From: Aliiruegeria sabulilitoris
GTDB taxonomy: Bacteria; Pseudomonadota; Alphaproteobacteria; Rhodobacterales; Rhodobacteraceae
Assembly (NCBI RefSeq): GCF_001558155.1
Contig: NZ_LOAS01000019.1
Span: 62,001-126,000, forward strand
Length of the DNA: 64,000 nucleotides
Direction of reading: 5' to 3'
Under the pieces are notes generated by a model. That model was given only the letters and a program-made list of their open reading frames with translations, was not told the DNA's origin and searched no databases. The stretch's first letter is position 1. The number at the start of each line of letters is the position of its first letter. This document shows positions 25,561-34,740 of the stretch, piece by piece. A program made the translations under genes and the position numbers.

Positions 25561-28035
25561 TCAGCGCAGCGCGCGCACGGCGGCGGCATCGGGTGCGGCG
25601 AGGGCTTTTTGGGCCAGCGCGCGGTTATCCGCCATCGACTGCTGGCGCAGTTGCGCCTTGACCGCCGCGATGGAGGGGATGGAGACCGAAAGCTCCTTGA
25701 GACCCAGCCCGCTGAGGATGGACACGCCGAGCGGATCGGCCGCGATCCCGCCGCAGGCGCCGACCCAGATACCCGCCGCGTCGGCGGCCTTTACCGTCTG
25801 GTCGATCAGCCGCAGCACGGCGGGGTGCAGCCCGTCGGCCTGCCGTGCGAGCGTCGGGTGCATCCGGTCCATCGCCAGCGCGTATTGCGTCAGGTCATTG
25901 GTGCCGATGGAGAAGAAATCGACCTTCGCGGCGAGTTCCGGTGCCATCATCACCGCCGAGGGGATCTCGATCATGATGCCCATCTCGACCGGTTCCGCGC
26001 CGATCTCGGCCCGGACCTCCTCGGCGATGCGCAACGCCGCGTCGAGTTCGGAGGTCATGGCGACCATCGGGAACATGATCCGCAGCGGTCCGTGAGTGGA
26101 GGCGCGGTAGATCGCGCGAAGCTGGGTGCGGAACACGTCCTCATGGGCGAGGCAGAAGCGGATGCCGCGCTCGCCGAGAAACGGGTTCTCCTCGACCGGC
26201 ATCTTCAGATAGGGGATCTCCTTGTCGCCGCCGACATCCAGTGTGCGGATGATGATCGGCAGCCCGTTCATCGCGTCGAGCATGGCCGAGTAGATGCCGA
26301 CCTGTTCGTCTTCCGAAGGGGCTTCGTCGCGGTTGACGAAGAGGAACTCGGTCCGCAGTAGGCCCACGCCTTCGCCGCCGGCCTCGACCGCGGCAATCGC
26401 TTCGGACACGTCGGAGATATTGGCGACGACCTCGATCCGGGCGCCATCGGTGGTCAGCGCGGGCTTGTAGCAGTCGCGCTTCTCGGCCTCGCGGCGCGCA
26501 TTCAGATCGACCAGCGCAGCACGGGCGAAGGCCTCGTCGGCCGCGCTTGGGTTGCGCACCAGCAGACCGCTTTGGCCGTCGAGAAGGGCAGGCGTGCCAG
26601 AGGCGATGTCGAGCACCTGCGCGCCGGCGCCGACAACGGCGGGAATGTCCAGCGAACGGGCGATGATCGAGGTATGCGAGGTCGGCCCGCCCGAGGCGGT
26701 GCACAGGCCCTTGACCAGTGCGGGGTCGAGCTGCGCGGTGTCGGACGGGGTGAGGTCGTCGGCGACGAGAATGCAGGGTGCCGAGGGCAGAGCGGTCGCG
26801 TCGGAGTCTACCTCTGCCAGTTGGCGCAGCACCCGCAGGCCGACATCGCGCAGGTCCACCGCGCGGCCCGACAGGACCGGGTCCTTCATCCCGGCCAGGA
26901 TATCGGCGCGCTCGTTGAAGGCGGCGTGCCAGGCATGGGCGGCGCTGCGGCCTTGCTTGATGCTGTCCCAAGCGGCCTCGACCATTTCCGGGTCGTCGAG
27001 GAATTCCTGATGCGCGCGGAAGATGCCGGCCTTGGCAGGCCCGGTTTTCTTCCAGACCTCTTCGTAGAGTGCGTCGAGCTGCCGCCAGGCGGTCTGGAGT
27101 GCGCCGTCGAGGCGGGAAATTTCGGCATCCGGGTCGGCGGCATCGGGGGCAAAGGTGATGTGCTCGCGGGCGAACTGGAACACCGGGGCAATGGCGAGGC
27201 CGGGGGAGGAGGATATCCCCTGGATCGTGGTTCCGTCATAGGTGGCAGTTGCGGTCGTGGCGGCGGCTTGACCAACGTGGACCGGCGCTTCGTCCGCCCC
27301 GTCTTCGTCTTCGAGACCGGCCTCGAACGCGCCCTGCAGGGCCTTCAGCGCGGCGGCGGCATCGGGTCCGTCTGCGCTGATACGCAGCTCGGCGCCCTGT
27401 TTCGCGCCAAGCTTCAAAAGCGAAATCAAGCTCTTGGCGTTTCCAGCGGTTTCGCCGCAGCGAATGCGGATCTCGGCCTGGTATGTCTTGGCAAGCTCGA
27501 CCAGCGCCGTCGCCGGGCGGGCGTGCAGGCCGTGAGGACCCTCCACGATGGCGGTGAAACCGTCCGCGAAATCCTCCAGCGTCACGCTGGGGGCGGCCGG
27601 GGCAGGCTCGGAGCCGGTCAGACGCGCGACGATGGTGGCCGGATCCAGTGTCGTGGCCAGACGGTCGGCCTCCTCGGCGTTGCTCAACACGTCCGTCAGG
27701 TTGGAGAGCACTTCGAGATGCTCGTCCGAGCGTGCGGCAATGGCCACGACAAGGCGCGCGGTATCGCCCGGCGCCCATTCCACGCCGCCGGGAAGCTGGA
27801 GCACGGCAATCGCGGTTTCGTGGATAAGGTCGCGGTCCTTCGCCAGTCCATGCGGGATCGCGATGCCGTTGCCGAGGAACGTGTTCGCCACCTTCTCGCG
27901 CCCCAACATCGAGGCGCCGTAGCGCGGGTCGATCTTGCCGGCCGCCGAGAGCAGGTCCACCGCCTGCGCGATGGCATCGGCCTTGTCGGAGGCCGTCTTG
28001 CCAATTGCCACGAGTTCGTTCGAAAGGGTAAGCAC
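25561..28035 (-). CDS. fruB: Multiphosphoryl transfer protein (EIIA-HPr-EI)
   Basis: 824 residues, a three-domain PTS protein. The EIIA domain carries His62 (GIAIPHGLAK). The HPr-like domain carries His171 (GPHGLHARPATAL) and a Ser-46-like KSLISLLKLGA. The enzyme I domain carries His454 (GPTSHTSIIARSLDIPAV) and the PEP-binding FSIGTNDLTQY. It moves phosphate from PEP to FruA, so the system needs no general EI or HPr. The GTG at 28035 is chosen as start because GGAGG lies 6 bases upstream of it; an in-frame ATG at 28050 overlaps that ribosome site. It is first gene of fruBKA, divergent from the binding-protein gene at 28103. Confidence 0.95.
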   Translation of the reverse strand: MLTLSNELVAIGKTASDKADAIAQAVDLLSAAGKIDPRYGASMLGREKVANTFLGNGIAIPHGLAKDRDLIHETAIAVLQLPGGVEWAPGDTARLVVAIAARSDEHLEVLSNLTDVLSNAEEADRLATTLDPATIVARLTGSEPAPAAPSVTLEDFADGFTAIVEGPHGLHARPATALVELAKTYQAEIRIRCGETAGNAKSLISLLKLGAKQGAELRISADGPDAAAALKALQGAFEAGLEDEDGADEAPVHVGQAAATTATATYDGTTIQGISSSPGLAIAPVFQFAREHITFAPDAADPDAEISRLDGALQTAWRQLDALYEEVWKKTGPAKAGIFRAHQEFLDDPEMVEAAWDSIKQGRSAAHAWHAAFNERADILAGMKDPVLSGRAVDLRDVGLRVLRQLAEVDSDATALPSAPCILVADDLTPSDTAQLDPALVKGLCTASGGPTSHTSIIARSLDIPAVVGAGAQVLDIASGTPALLDGQSGLLVRNPSAADEAFARAALVDLNARREAEKRDCYKPALTTDGARIEVVANISDVSEAIAAVEAGGEGVGLLRTEFLFVNRDEAPSEDEQVGIYSAMLDAMNGLPIIIRTLDVGGDKEIPYLKMPVEENPFLGERGIRFCLAHEDVFRTQLRAIYRASTHGPLRIMFPMVAMTSELDAALRIAEEVRAEIGAEPVEMGIMIEIPSAVMMAPELAAKVDFFSIGTNDLTQYALAMDRMHPTLARQADGLHPAVLRLIDQTVKAADAAGIWVGACGGIAADPLGVSILSGLGLKELSVSIPSIAAVKAQLRQQSMADNRALAQKALAAPDAAAVRALR

Positions 28036-28102
28036 GGTTATCCTCCGCATCCTGCATCCGTTGTGTCAGGACGGGCAAAGACAGCCGCCAGATGAATGGA
28101 GT

Positions 28103-29560
28103 ATGTCTCGGAACATGCGCTGGCTCGTAACATTTGTAATTGTCCTGGCGATGCTGGGACCCGCCGCAGCCGCGCCACTGCAGGTACTCACGCGCGATGG
28201 CGGACCGATCGCCGGCCCGGCCATTCGCCATGGCGAAAGCTTCGCGCAAGCGCGCGGAACGGGTGTTTCGGTGATCCAGCGCCCATTCAGCGGCCTGTAT
28301 GGCGAGATCATGATCGGCTTCGTTACCGGGCGGGAGACTGCGGATGTGCTGATCTTTCCCGCCGCGTGGCTGCCAGATTTCGCGCCCTACCTGTCGCCCG
28401 TCCCGCAGGCGCTGATCGACAGCCCGCTGGTGCAGGGCATTCACCCCGCCTATCGCGACACGCTGATGCGCTGGCAGGGGCAGTGGAAGGCGGTGACGCT
28501 GGATGGCGACCTGCATATGGGGGCCTATCGGCGGGACCTGTTCGAGATGCCGGAGGCGCAGGCGGCATTCGAGCGCGCCTATGGCCGGCCGCTCGCGCCG
28601 CCGCGCAGCTGGACGGAATATGGCGAGCTGGCCGCGTTCTTCCGCGACTGGCCGGAGCCGGCAGGCGGTGCGCTGGCGGGAAGCTTCGAAGCCTCGGCCG
28701 AGGGCGGGCAGCGGCTGTGGTACCTGTTCAGCCACGCCGCCGCCTATACCGCGCATCCCGACCATCCCGGGCATTTCTTTTTCGACCCCGACACCATGGC
28801 GCCCGAGATCGACAACCCGGCATGGCGGCGCGCGCTGCGGGAATATCTCGCCGCCGTCGCGACCGCCGAGGCGAAGACAGAGGGCGGTTCGGGGCTGGAC
28901 AGCCACGGGGTGCGTTCTGCATTCGCGCTGGGCGGAGCGGCCATGGCCATCGACTGGACCGATATCGGACTGGTGGCGACCGATCCCGACCGATCTGCCA
29001 TCACCAGCGATGTCGGATTCTTCGTCTTGCCGGGGAGCCAGGAGGTCTGGAACCCGGAGGCGAAACGCTGGGACAGCCTGGGCGCCCCGCGCCCGGTGCC
29101 TTTCCTCGCCTTCGGAGGCTGGATCGCCGCCGTGCCGCTGGGCTCCCGAAATACCGACGCGGCCTGGGATTTCATCGCCTGGATGGCCGCGCCCGAACGC
29201 GCCAATGAGGACGTCACCGACGGCGCCTCGGGCTTCAACCCCTATCGGCTGAGCCAGATCGAGGATTTCGAGCGCTGGGCGGGACTGATGGGGGAACGGC
29301 AGGCGCGGGAATATCTCGGTGTGCTGCGCGAGAGCCTGTCCTCGCCGCAAACGGCGCGGGATCTGCGTATTCCGGGCTATCCCGCCTACATGGCGGCACT
29401 GGACCGCTGGATCGGTCGCGTGATCGCCGGTGAGTTGCCGCCCGCCGAGGCGCTGGCCGGCGCTGCCGTGGAGTGGGACCAGATCACCGACCGGCTCGGC
29501 CGCGCCAGCCAGCGCCGCCATTACCGCGAGGCCATGGGGCTGGAGGCACAGGCGCCATGA
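28103..29560 (+). CDS. Periplasmic sugar-type ABC solute-binding protein, likely sensor partner
   Basis: 485 residues with a signal peptide (MRWLVTFVIVLAMLGPAAAA, about residues 5-24). The mature part resembles family 1 extracellular solute-binding proteins (GRETADVLIFPAAWLPDF, then AAMAIDWTDIGLV, then AAWDFIAWMA near the C-terminus). No ABC permease or ATPase gene adjoins it. Its stop overlaps the start of a hybrid kinase gene by ATGA, so the two are co-translated. That points to a sensing role, like TorT with TorS, rather than transport. It lies back to back with fruB, 67 bases apart. Ligand is unknown; a sugar is likely. Confidence 0.85.
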   Translation: MSRNMRWLVTFVIVLAMLGPAAAAPLQVLTRDGGPIAGPAIRHGESFAQARGTGVSVIQRPFSGLYGEIMIGFVTGRETADVLIFPAAWLPDFAPYLSPVPQALIDSPLVQGIHPAYRDTLMRWQGQWKAVTLDGDLHMGAYRRDLFEMPEAQAAFERAYGRPLAPPRSWTEYGELAAFFRDWPEPAGGALAGSFEASAEGGQRLWYLFSHAAAYTAHPDHPGHFFFDPDTMAPEIDNPAWRRALREYLAAVATAEAKTEGGSGLDSHGVRSAFALGGAAMAIDWTDIGLVATDPDRSAITSDVGFFVLPGSQEVWNPEAKRWDSLGAPRPVPFLAFGGWIAAVPLGSRNTDAAWDFIAWMAAPERANEDVTDGASGFNPYRLSQIEDFERWAGLMGERQAREYLGVLRESLSSPQTARDLRIPGYPAYMAALDRWIGRVIAGELPPAEALAGAAVEWDQITDRLGRASQRRHYREAMGLEAQAP

Positions 29561-32241
29561 GGTTGCGGGGAATTCAGGGGCGCCTGCTGCTCATTCTGGC
29601 GCTGTCGTCGCTGGCGATGGTGGTGGCGAGTTTTGCCGCGTTTCGCGCACTGGACGAGATCGGCGCCGTCACCGAAACCATGACCGGGCGGGATGTTCCG
29701 GCCGTGACCTCGGCGTTGCGGCTTGCCCAGGTCGGCGAGCGGTTGCAGCAGCGCGGCGCAAGCCTCATGGCGGCGGGAACGCCCGAGGCGCTGGCTCGCG
29801 CGGAACAGGCCATTACGGCGGACCTGGAGGCCTTCGCCCACGAGGCGGCGGCGTTGCAATCCGTTCAGGCGCTGTCCGGCGAGGTCTCGACCCTGTCGGT
29901 CGAACTGGCCGAGCGGCTGCATGATCTGCGTCGCGCCCTGGCCGCGCGCAGCGTTCATGCCGAAAATCTCGAAATCAGCCGGCTTGCCATGCGCGGGCAG
30001 GCGGAAAATGTCCGGCAGCTGATCGGCCCCTCGATCCTTGCCATCGAGGCGATCACCAGCGGGCGGATGGGGACGGACATGGCGACGTTCCGCATCGCCA
30101 TCCGCTCGCAGGCGCCGCTGCTTGCGGCGGAGCGATTGACCGATCAGGTCACGGCGCTGCTGTTTCAGGCTCAGATCGCGGAGGACCCGCGGTCGCTGGT
30201 GGAATCGCAGGCAAGCTACAGTCGGACCGTCGCCCAGCTCCAGGCGCTGACGCGGGATCTTCCGGCCGGGCTACGGAGTGGGTTCGCGGAGGCGGTCGCG
30301 GCCTTTGCCGAGCAATCCGGATCGGACGGCATCATGGCGCTGCGGCTGCAGGAACTGGCGGCGCTGACAGAGGCCGAGGCGGCGCTGGAAGACAGCGGCA
30401 AACGGGCCGAGGCGCTCAAGCAGCTCGTCGACAGCCGGGTGATTGCCGCCAGCCGGAGCATGGCCGAGGCGACCGAAGACCTGCGCCAGACCATCCTGTC
30501 GCGCAACTCGCAATTCGCGCTGATCGGGCTGGCGGTGATCCTCGGCGCGGCGGGGCTTTCCTACCTGTTCGTGATCCGGCCCCTGAGCCGCAACCTTGCC
30601 GCCGTGACCGAATCCATGACGCGGCTGGCCGCGGGCGAACGGGAGCTGCAGGTTCCCGGTGCCAAACGGCGTGACGAGATCGGCGATCTGGCCCGCGCCT
30701 TCACGGTGTTCAAGGACAACGCCTTCCAGATGGAGCAGCTCGACCGCGAGCTTGCCGAGCGCTCGAACCTGCTTCTGGCCACGTTCGAGACGATGAAGGA
30801 CGGCTTTTCCGTTTTCGACAGCGAACGTCGGCTCGTGGCCTGGAACCCGCAATACCTGACCCATTACCAGCTTGAGGAGGCGGATATTTCGGACCGCCCC
30901 GATATCGAGGAGGTCAACCGGCGGCTGGCCGCGCGCGGCGTGCGGGCCTTCCTTCCCAATGGGGAGGAAACCGACATGGTGTCGCTGTCGCATCGGCGCC
31001 TTTTGCACCCGCAGCGCCACGAGCTGCGGTTTGCCGACGGGCAGGTGCTGGAGTTGCGGTCCAACCCGATCCCGCAGGGCGGGTTTGCCACGATCCACAT
31101 GGACGTGACCGAGCAGCGCGGTACCGAGAGCCAGCTTCTGCAGGCGCAGAAGATGGAGACGGTCGGCCAGTTGACCGGCGGGATCGCGCATGATTTCAAC
31201 AATATTCTCGCGGTGATCATCGGCAATCTGAACATCCTCGAACGGGAGACGGCCGACGTGCCGGAGCTGCAGGCCCGCGCGGAGCGGGCCCTGGGCGCCG
31301 CGGATCGGGCGGCGGGGCTTGTGAACCGGCTGCTGGCCTTCTCGCGCCGGCAGCGGCTGGCGCCGGAGAATATCGACATCAACGCGCTTGTGCAGGGCAT
31401 GCACGAACTTTTGGAAACCAGCGTCGGCTCGGCGGTGATGCTGCGGTTGACGTTGGCGGAGGACCTGCCGCAGGTACGTGTCGACCCCGGCCAGCTTGAG
31501 AATGCGTTGATGAACCTTGCCATCAATGCGCGCGACGCGATGGAGGGCACGGGCGAAATCGCGATCTCGACCCGTGCGGCCAGCGGCGATTTCATCGAGC
31601 TCTGCGTCTCCGATTCCGGCAGCGGCATTGCGCCGGAGCTTCTGGAACAGGTCTTCGAGCCGTTCTTCACCACCAAGCCCGTTGGCAAGGGCAGCGGGCT
31701 GGGGCTCAGCATGGTCTACGGTTTCGCGCAGCAATCGGGCGGCAGCGTGCAGGTCGAGAGCACCCTCGGAATCGGAACGAAAGTGACCCTGAGCCTGCCG
31801 GTGACCGTGGAGGCCGCCGCGCCGGAGGCGGTACCGGAGCAGGTGGGCGGCGAGGGCACGGGCGATGCCTGTATCCTGGTTGTCGATGACGATGCGGACC
31901 TGCTGGAAATTACGGCCGATCAGTTGCGCGCGCATGGCTATGCCGTTGTCACCGCGCTCGACGGCGCCACGGCACTGGAGCTGCTGGCGGAAATCCCGGA
32001 AATCGACCTGCTTTATACCGACCTTGCCATGCCGGGAGAGATCGACGGTTTCGCCCTGGCGCGGGAAGCGGAGAAGACGCGGCCCGATCTGCCGGTGCTG
32101 TTCACCTCCGGCGCGCCGGGCGAGGCGGGGGCCGGGCTGCCGAACCTGCTGCGCAAGCCGGTCCCGGAAGAAGCACTGCTGATGGCCGTGCGCCTGCGGC
32201 TGGAAACCTACAGCCGGCGGACATCCGTATCGAGCACGTAA
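29557..32241 (+). CDS. TorS-like hybrid sensor histidine kinase
   Basis: 894 residues from the ATG overlapping the upstream stop. A first membrane helix (about 9-29) and second (about 318-340) enclose a long helical periplasmic sensor. A HAMP domain (about 340-395) and a PAS-like domain (about 405-520, FETMKDGFSVFDSERRLVAW) follow. The HisKA box has His545 (GGIAHDFNNILAVI). The ATPase domain has NLAINARDAMEG, SDSGSGI and GKGSGLGLSMVYGF. A C-terminal receiver domain has Asp822 (YTDLAMPG). No Hpt domain is seen, unlike TorS itself. The cognate regulator is probably the convergent gene at 32208-32927. Confidence 0.93.
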   Translation: MRLRGIQGRLLLILALSSLAMVVASFAAFRALDEIGAVTETMTGRDVPAVTSALRLAQVGERLQQRGASLMAAGTPEALARAEQAITADLEAFAHEAAALQSVQALSGEVSTLSVELAERLHDLRRALAARSVHAENLEISRLAMRGQAENVRQLIGPSILAIEAITSGRMGTDMATFRIAIRSQAPLLAAERLTDQVTALLFQAQIAEDPRSLVESQASYSRTVAQLQALTRDLPAGLRSGFAEAVAAFAEQSGSDGIMALRLQELAALTEAEAALEDSGKRAEALKQLVDSRVIAASRSMAEATEDLRQTILSRNSQFALIGLAVILGAAGLSYLFVIRPLSRNLAAVTESMTRLAAGERELQVPGAKRRDEIGDLARAFTVFKDNAFQMEQLDRELAERSNLLLATFETMKDGFSVFDSERRLVAWNPQYLTHYQLEEADISDRPDIEEVNRRLAARGVRAFLPNGEETDMVSLSHRRLLHPQRHELRFADGQVLELRSNPIPQGGFATIHMDVTEQRGTESQLLQAQKMETVGQLTGGIAHDFNNILAVIIGNLNILERETADVPELQARAERALGAADRAAGLVNRLLAFSRRQRLAPENIDINALVQGMHELLETSVGSAVMLRLTLAEDLPQVRVDPGQLENALMNLAINARDAMEGTGEIAISTRAASGDFIELCVSDSGSGIAPELLEQVFEPFFTTKPVGKGSGLGLSMVYGFAQQSGGSVQVESTLGIGTKVTLSLPVTVEAAAPEAVPEQVGGEGTGDACILVVDDDADLLEITADQLRAHGYAVVTALDGATALELLAEIPEIDLLYTDLAMPGEIDGFALAREAEKTRPDLPVLFTSGAPGEAGAGLPNLLRKPVPEEALLMAVRLRLETYSRRTSVSST

Positions 32242-32927
32242 CCCGCGCCGCGTTCAGTGCGGATGAGCTGCGGTGCCTTCGGGTTCGGCTCGATCTTGCG
32301 TCGCAGGCGCAGGATGAGCACGTCGATCGTGCGGTCGAAAACTTCGCCGCCGTCGGAACGTGTCCGCTCCAGCAACTGGTCGCGGCTGAGGATATGGCGC
32401 GGCGCCTTCACGAAGGCTTCGAGCAACAGGAACTCTGCATTGGTGAGCGGCACGGGCTGTCCTGTCGGGCTTTCGAGCACCCGCGCGGTCAGGTCGATCA
32501 TCCAGCCGCCGAAGCTGCGGCAATCGTGGTCGAGCGCGTCGGGCGGTGGTGCCTGCGTCTCGGCGGTGCCGGTGCGGCGCAGCACGGCCTTGATCCGCGC
32601 CACCAACTCGCGCGGGTTGAACGGCTTGACCACGTAATCATCCGCGCCCATCTCGAGGCCGATGATCCGGTCCACGTCGCCGCCGAGACCGGTGAGCATG
32701 ATGATCGGGATTGTGGATGTTGCGCGAAGCCGCTGGGCAATGATCAGCCCGTCCTGATCGGGCAGGCGCAGATCGAGCAGGATCAGGTCTGGCGGCATGC
32801 GTCTGATTGCATCGCCGATTTCGGCGCCGCTCCCGGCCTCCTCGACCCCCCATCCCTGAGCTTCCAGTTCGTATCGGACGATTTCCCGGATGTCGGAATC
32901 ATCGTCCACGATGAGAACATTGACCAT
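32208..32927 (-). CDS. OmpR-family response regulator
   Basis: 239 residues. The receiver domain has the acidic pair in VDDDSD, phospho-acceptor Asp52 (LILLDLRLPD), the Thr of IIMLTGLGG and the Lys of YVVKPFNP. The C-terminal winged helix (DGGEVFDRTIDVLILRLRRK, IRTERGAGYVL) binds DNA. It is transcribed towards the hybrid kinase gene and the two coding regions overlap by 34 bases at their 3' ends. TorR-type regulators have this architecture, so pairing with that kinase is likely. Targets are unknown; fruBKA is an attractive candidate. Confidence 0.94.
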   Translation of the reverse strand: MVNVLIVDDDSDIREIVRYELEAQGWGVEEAGSGAEIGDAIRRMPPDLILLDLRLPDQDGLIIAQRLRATSTIPIIMLTGLGGDVDRIIGLEMGADDYVVKPFNPRELVARIKAVLRRTGTAETQAPPPDALDHDCRSFGGWMIDLTARVLESPTGQPVPLTNAEFLLLEAFVKAPRHILSRDQLLERTRSDGGEVFDRTIDVLILRLRRKIEPNPKAPQLIRTERGAGYVLDTDVRRL

Positions 32928-33055
32928 TTGTATCCCTACTGCCCGTCGAAACGCGGCATTTCAAGCCTGATTACAGGGTTTTCGCGTCAAGGCCTATCGG
33001 GTTGCTTACGGGGGAAGAAAAGGGGCCGCTCCTTCGGTCTGTCGCATGTTGCCAC

Positions 33056-34054
33056 CTAGCCGAAGAGAATGAGCTGGGAGGTGGTGATGGACCTCAGAAC
33101 GGCAATGCCGAACAGCGCGAAACCCGCGAGGGAAAGGCGCGTCAGGTGCCGGATCGCCTTCGGTTGGACCCCGGCGAGGCTGTCGCTGTTTGCAACGGTT
33201 TTCAGCAGCCCCGTGGCCAACGCCAACGCGGTGCCTGCGAAGAGCGGGACATAGAGCGCATAGCCGAAATAGCCGTATTCGCGCTTCAGCAGGCAAAAGG
33301 GGCAATGGTGGTTCGGGTGATCGTAGACATAGAGCGAGATCACCGAGACGATCGCCGTGAGGGCGGCGAAGAAGAAAACGGCGCCAGCAATGGCAAAAAG
33401 CGTCTCGCCGCGTTTGCGTAGCAGGATGGCAGCCCCCGAGACCAGCACCGCGCCCCCCGCCGCGGCCAGCAGCCAAAGCGCGCGCGCGGGGGGCAGCCCG
33501 GTCATCTCCGCCGCAAGCCCCTCGTTGGAGGGCGTGAAGAGTTTCGAGCAGCAGGAGGTGATCACATCCGTCTTCATGTTGAGGAAATAGGCCAGTTCGG
33601 TTGCAAAACCGGCGAGCACGAGCGGCGCGATGCCGAGGATGGCGGCGAATTTGAGCCGGGTCAGCGGGAAATCCCGCCCCAGCCGGTCCACCCGGTCGAG
33701 GATCAGCCAGAGTGCTGCGGCGAAGAACAGCGTGATCTTGAGGTAGAGCGCGGGGAAACCCCAGCCATTCACGTTGAACGTGCCCACCGCGCACATCGCA
33801 CCGACGAAGAGCGCCGCCATGCGGTCGGCATTGAAGACGAGCAGGAACAGCGCCGTGATCTCGACCAGCATGACGAAGCCGAACAGCGTGGAGACGAGCT
33901 CTGTGCGCCGCTCCAGGTCGAGCTGGGTCTGACTACCGCTCGCCAGGTCCCAATGCCGCAGCAGGCGGATGCCGAACCACGCCGCCCAGAGGGCGACGGC
34001 GCTGGCGAGCGCGGAGGCCAGCAGCAGGGCGAGGATCGGGGTCTGAAGGATCAT
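33056..34054 (-). CDS. Polytopic membrane protein of the NosL/ABC cluster
   Basis: 332 residues with about eight membrane helices. Cysteine-bearing loops are notable: TSCCSKLF at about residues 166-173 and HHCPFCLLKREYGYFGY at about 251-267, the latter a CxxC preceded by His residues. These could bind metal or take part in thiol exchange. I recognise no named family. The start overlaps the stop of the ABC ATPase gene by ATGA, so it is co-translated and the last gene of the operon. Confidence 0.8.
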   Translation of the reverse strand: MILQTPILALLLASALASAVALWAAWFGIRLLRHWDLASGSQTQLDLERRTELVSTLFGFVMLVEITALFLLVFNADRMAALFVGAMCAVGTFNVNGWGFPALYLKITLFFAAALWLILDRVDRLGRDFPLTRLKFAAILGIAPLVLAGFATELAYFLNMKTDVITSCCSKLFTPSNEGLAAEMTGLPPARALWLLAAAGGAVLVSGAAILLRKRGETLFAIAGAVFFFAALTAIVSVISLYVYDHPNHHCPFCLLKREYGYFGYALYVPLFAGTALALATGLLKTVANSDSLAGVQPKAIRHLTRLSLAGFALFGIAVLRSITTSQLILFG

Positions 34055-34731
34055 GCCGCGTTCTCCTCCAGCCGGCCGTCGCGCATCGACACCACGCGGT
34101 CGACCTGTTCGGCGGCCCAGATCCGCGGGTCATGGCTCGTCATGATCACCGTCCGCCCCTCCGCGCGCAGCCCGGCCACGATGTCGAGAAAGCGGTGGGC
34201 CAACTCGGTGTCGAGATTGGCCGTCGGCTCGTCGGCGATGAGCACGGGCGGGTCGTTGATGAGCGCACGCGCGATGGCCGCGCGCTGCGCCTCGCCGCCG
34301 GAGAGAAACTCGACCCGTTCCCCGGCCTTCCCGGCGATGCCGAGCATCTCCAGCCGGGCCAGCGCCCGTTTGGCATCGGCGCGGGGCTCGCCGCCGAGCG
34401 GGGCGGCGGGCAGAAGCACGTTCTCCAACACGGTCAGCCCACGGATCAGGTTGAAACGCTGGAACACGAAGCCGAAGGTACGGCGCCGTTCGAGGGTCAG
34501 GAAGCGTTCGGGCAGGCCGGAGACCATCCGCCCGTCGATCAGCACCCGCCCGGAGGTGGGCCGCGCCATGCAGCTGATGATCGACAGCAGCGTCGTCTTG
34601 CCGGAGCCGGAGGGCCCCTTGAACACGGTCAGCGCGTTGCGCGCGATTTCCAGGTCGATCCCATCGAGCGCGGTCAATGCGCTGGGACGGCCTTCGTTAT
34701 ATGTCTTGCAGACGGATTGAACCGAAATCAT
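34051..34731 (-). CDS. ABC transporter ATPase, LolD/MacB type
   Basis: 226 residues. Walker A is FKGPSGSGKTTLLS (about residues 35-48), the signature is FLSGGEAQRAAIARAL, and Walker B is PVLIADEPTANLD. Ends with the H-loop MTSHDPRIW. Size and sequence fit the LolD/MacB subclass, which works with FtsX-like permeases and moves or extracts substrates from the periplasmic side rather than importing them. The permease gene immediately upstream is its partner. Confidence 0.93.
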   Translation of the reverse strand: MISVQSVCKTYNEGRPSALTALDGIDLEIARNALTVFKGPSGSGKTTLLSIISCMARPTSGRVLIDGRMVSGLPERFLTLERRRTFGFVFQRFNLIRGLTVLENVLLPAAPLGGEPRADAKRALARLEMLGIAGKAGERVEFLSGGEAQRAAIARALINDPPVLIADEPTANLDTELAHRFLDIVAGLRAEGRTVIMTSHDPRIWAAEQVDRVVSMRDGRLEENAA

Positions 34732-34740
34732 CGCCGCCTC

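Noticed and set aside
28036-28050. ATG at 28050 as the fruB start
   Set aside because: It lies on the GGAGG ribosome site that serves the GTG at 28035, and would add five residues before the conserved EIIA start.
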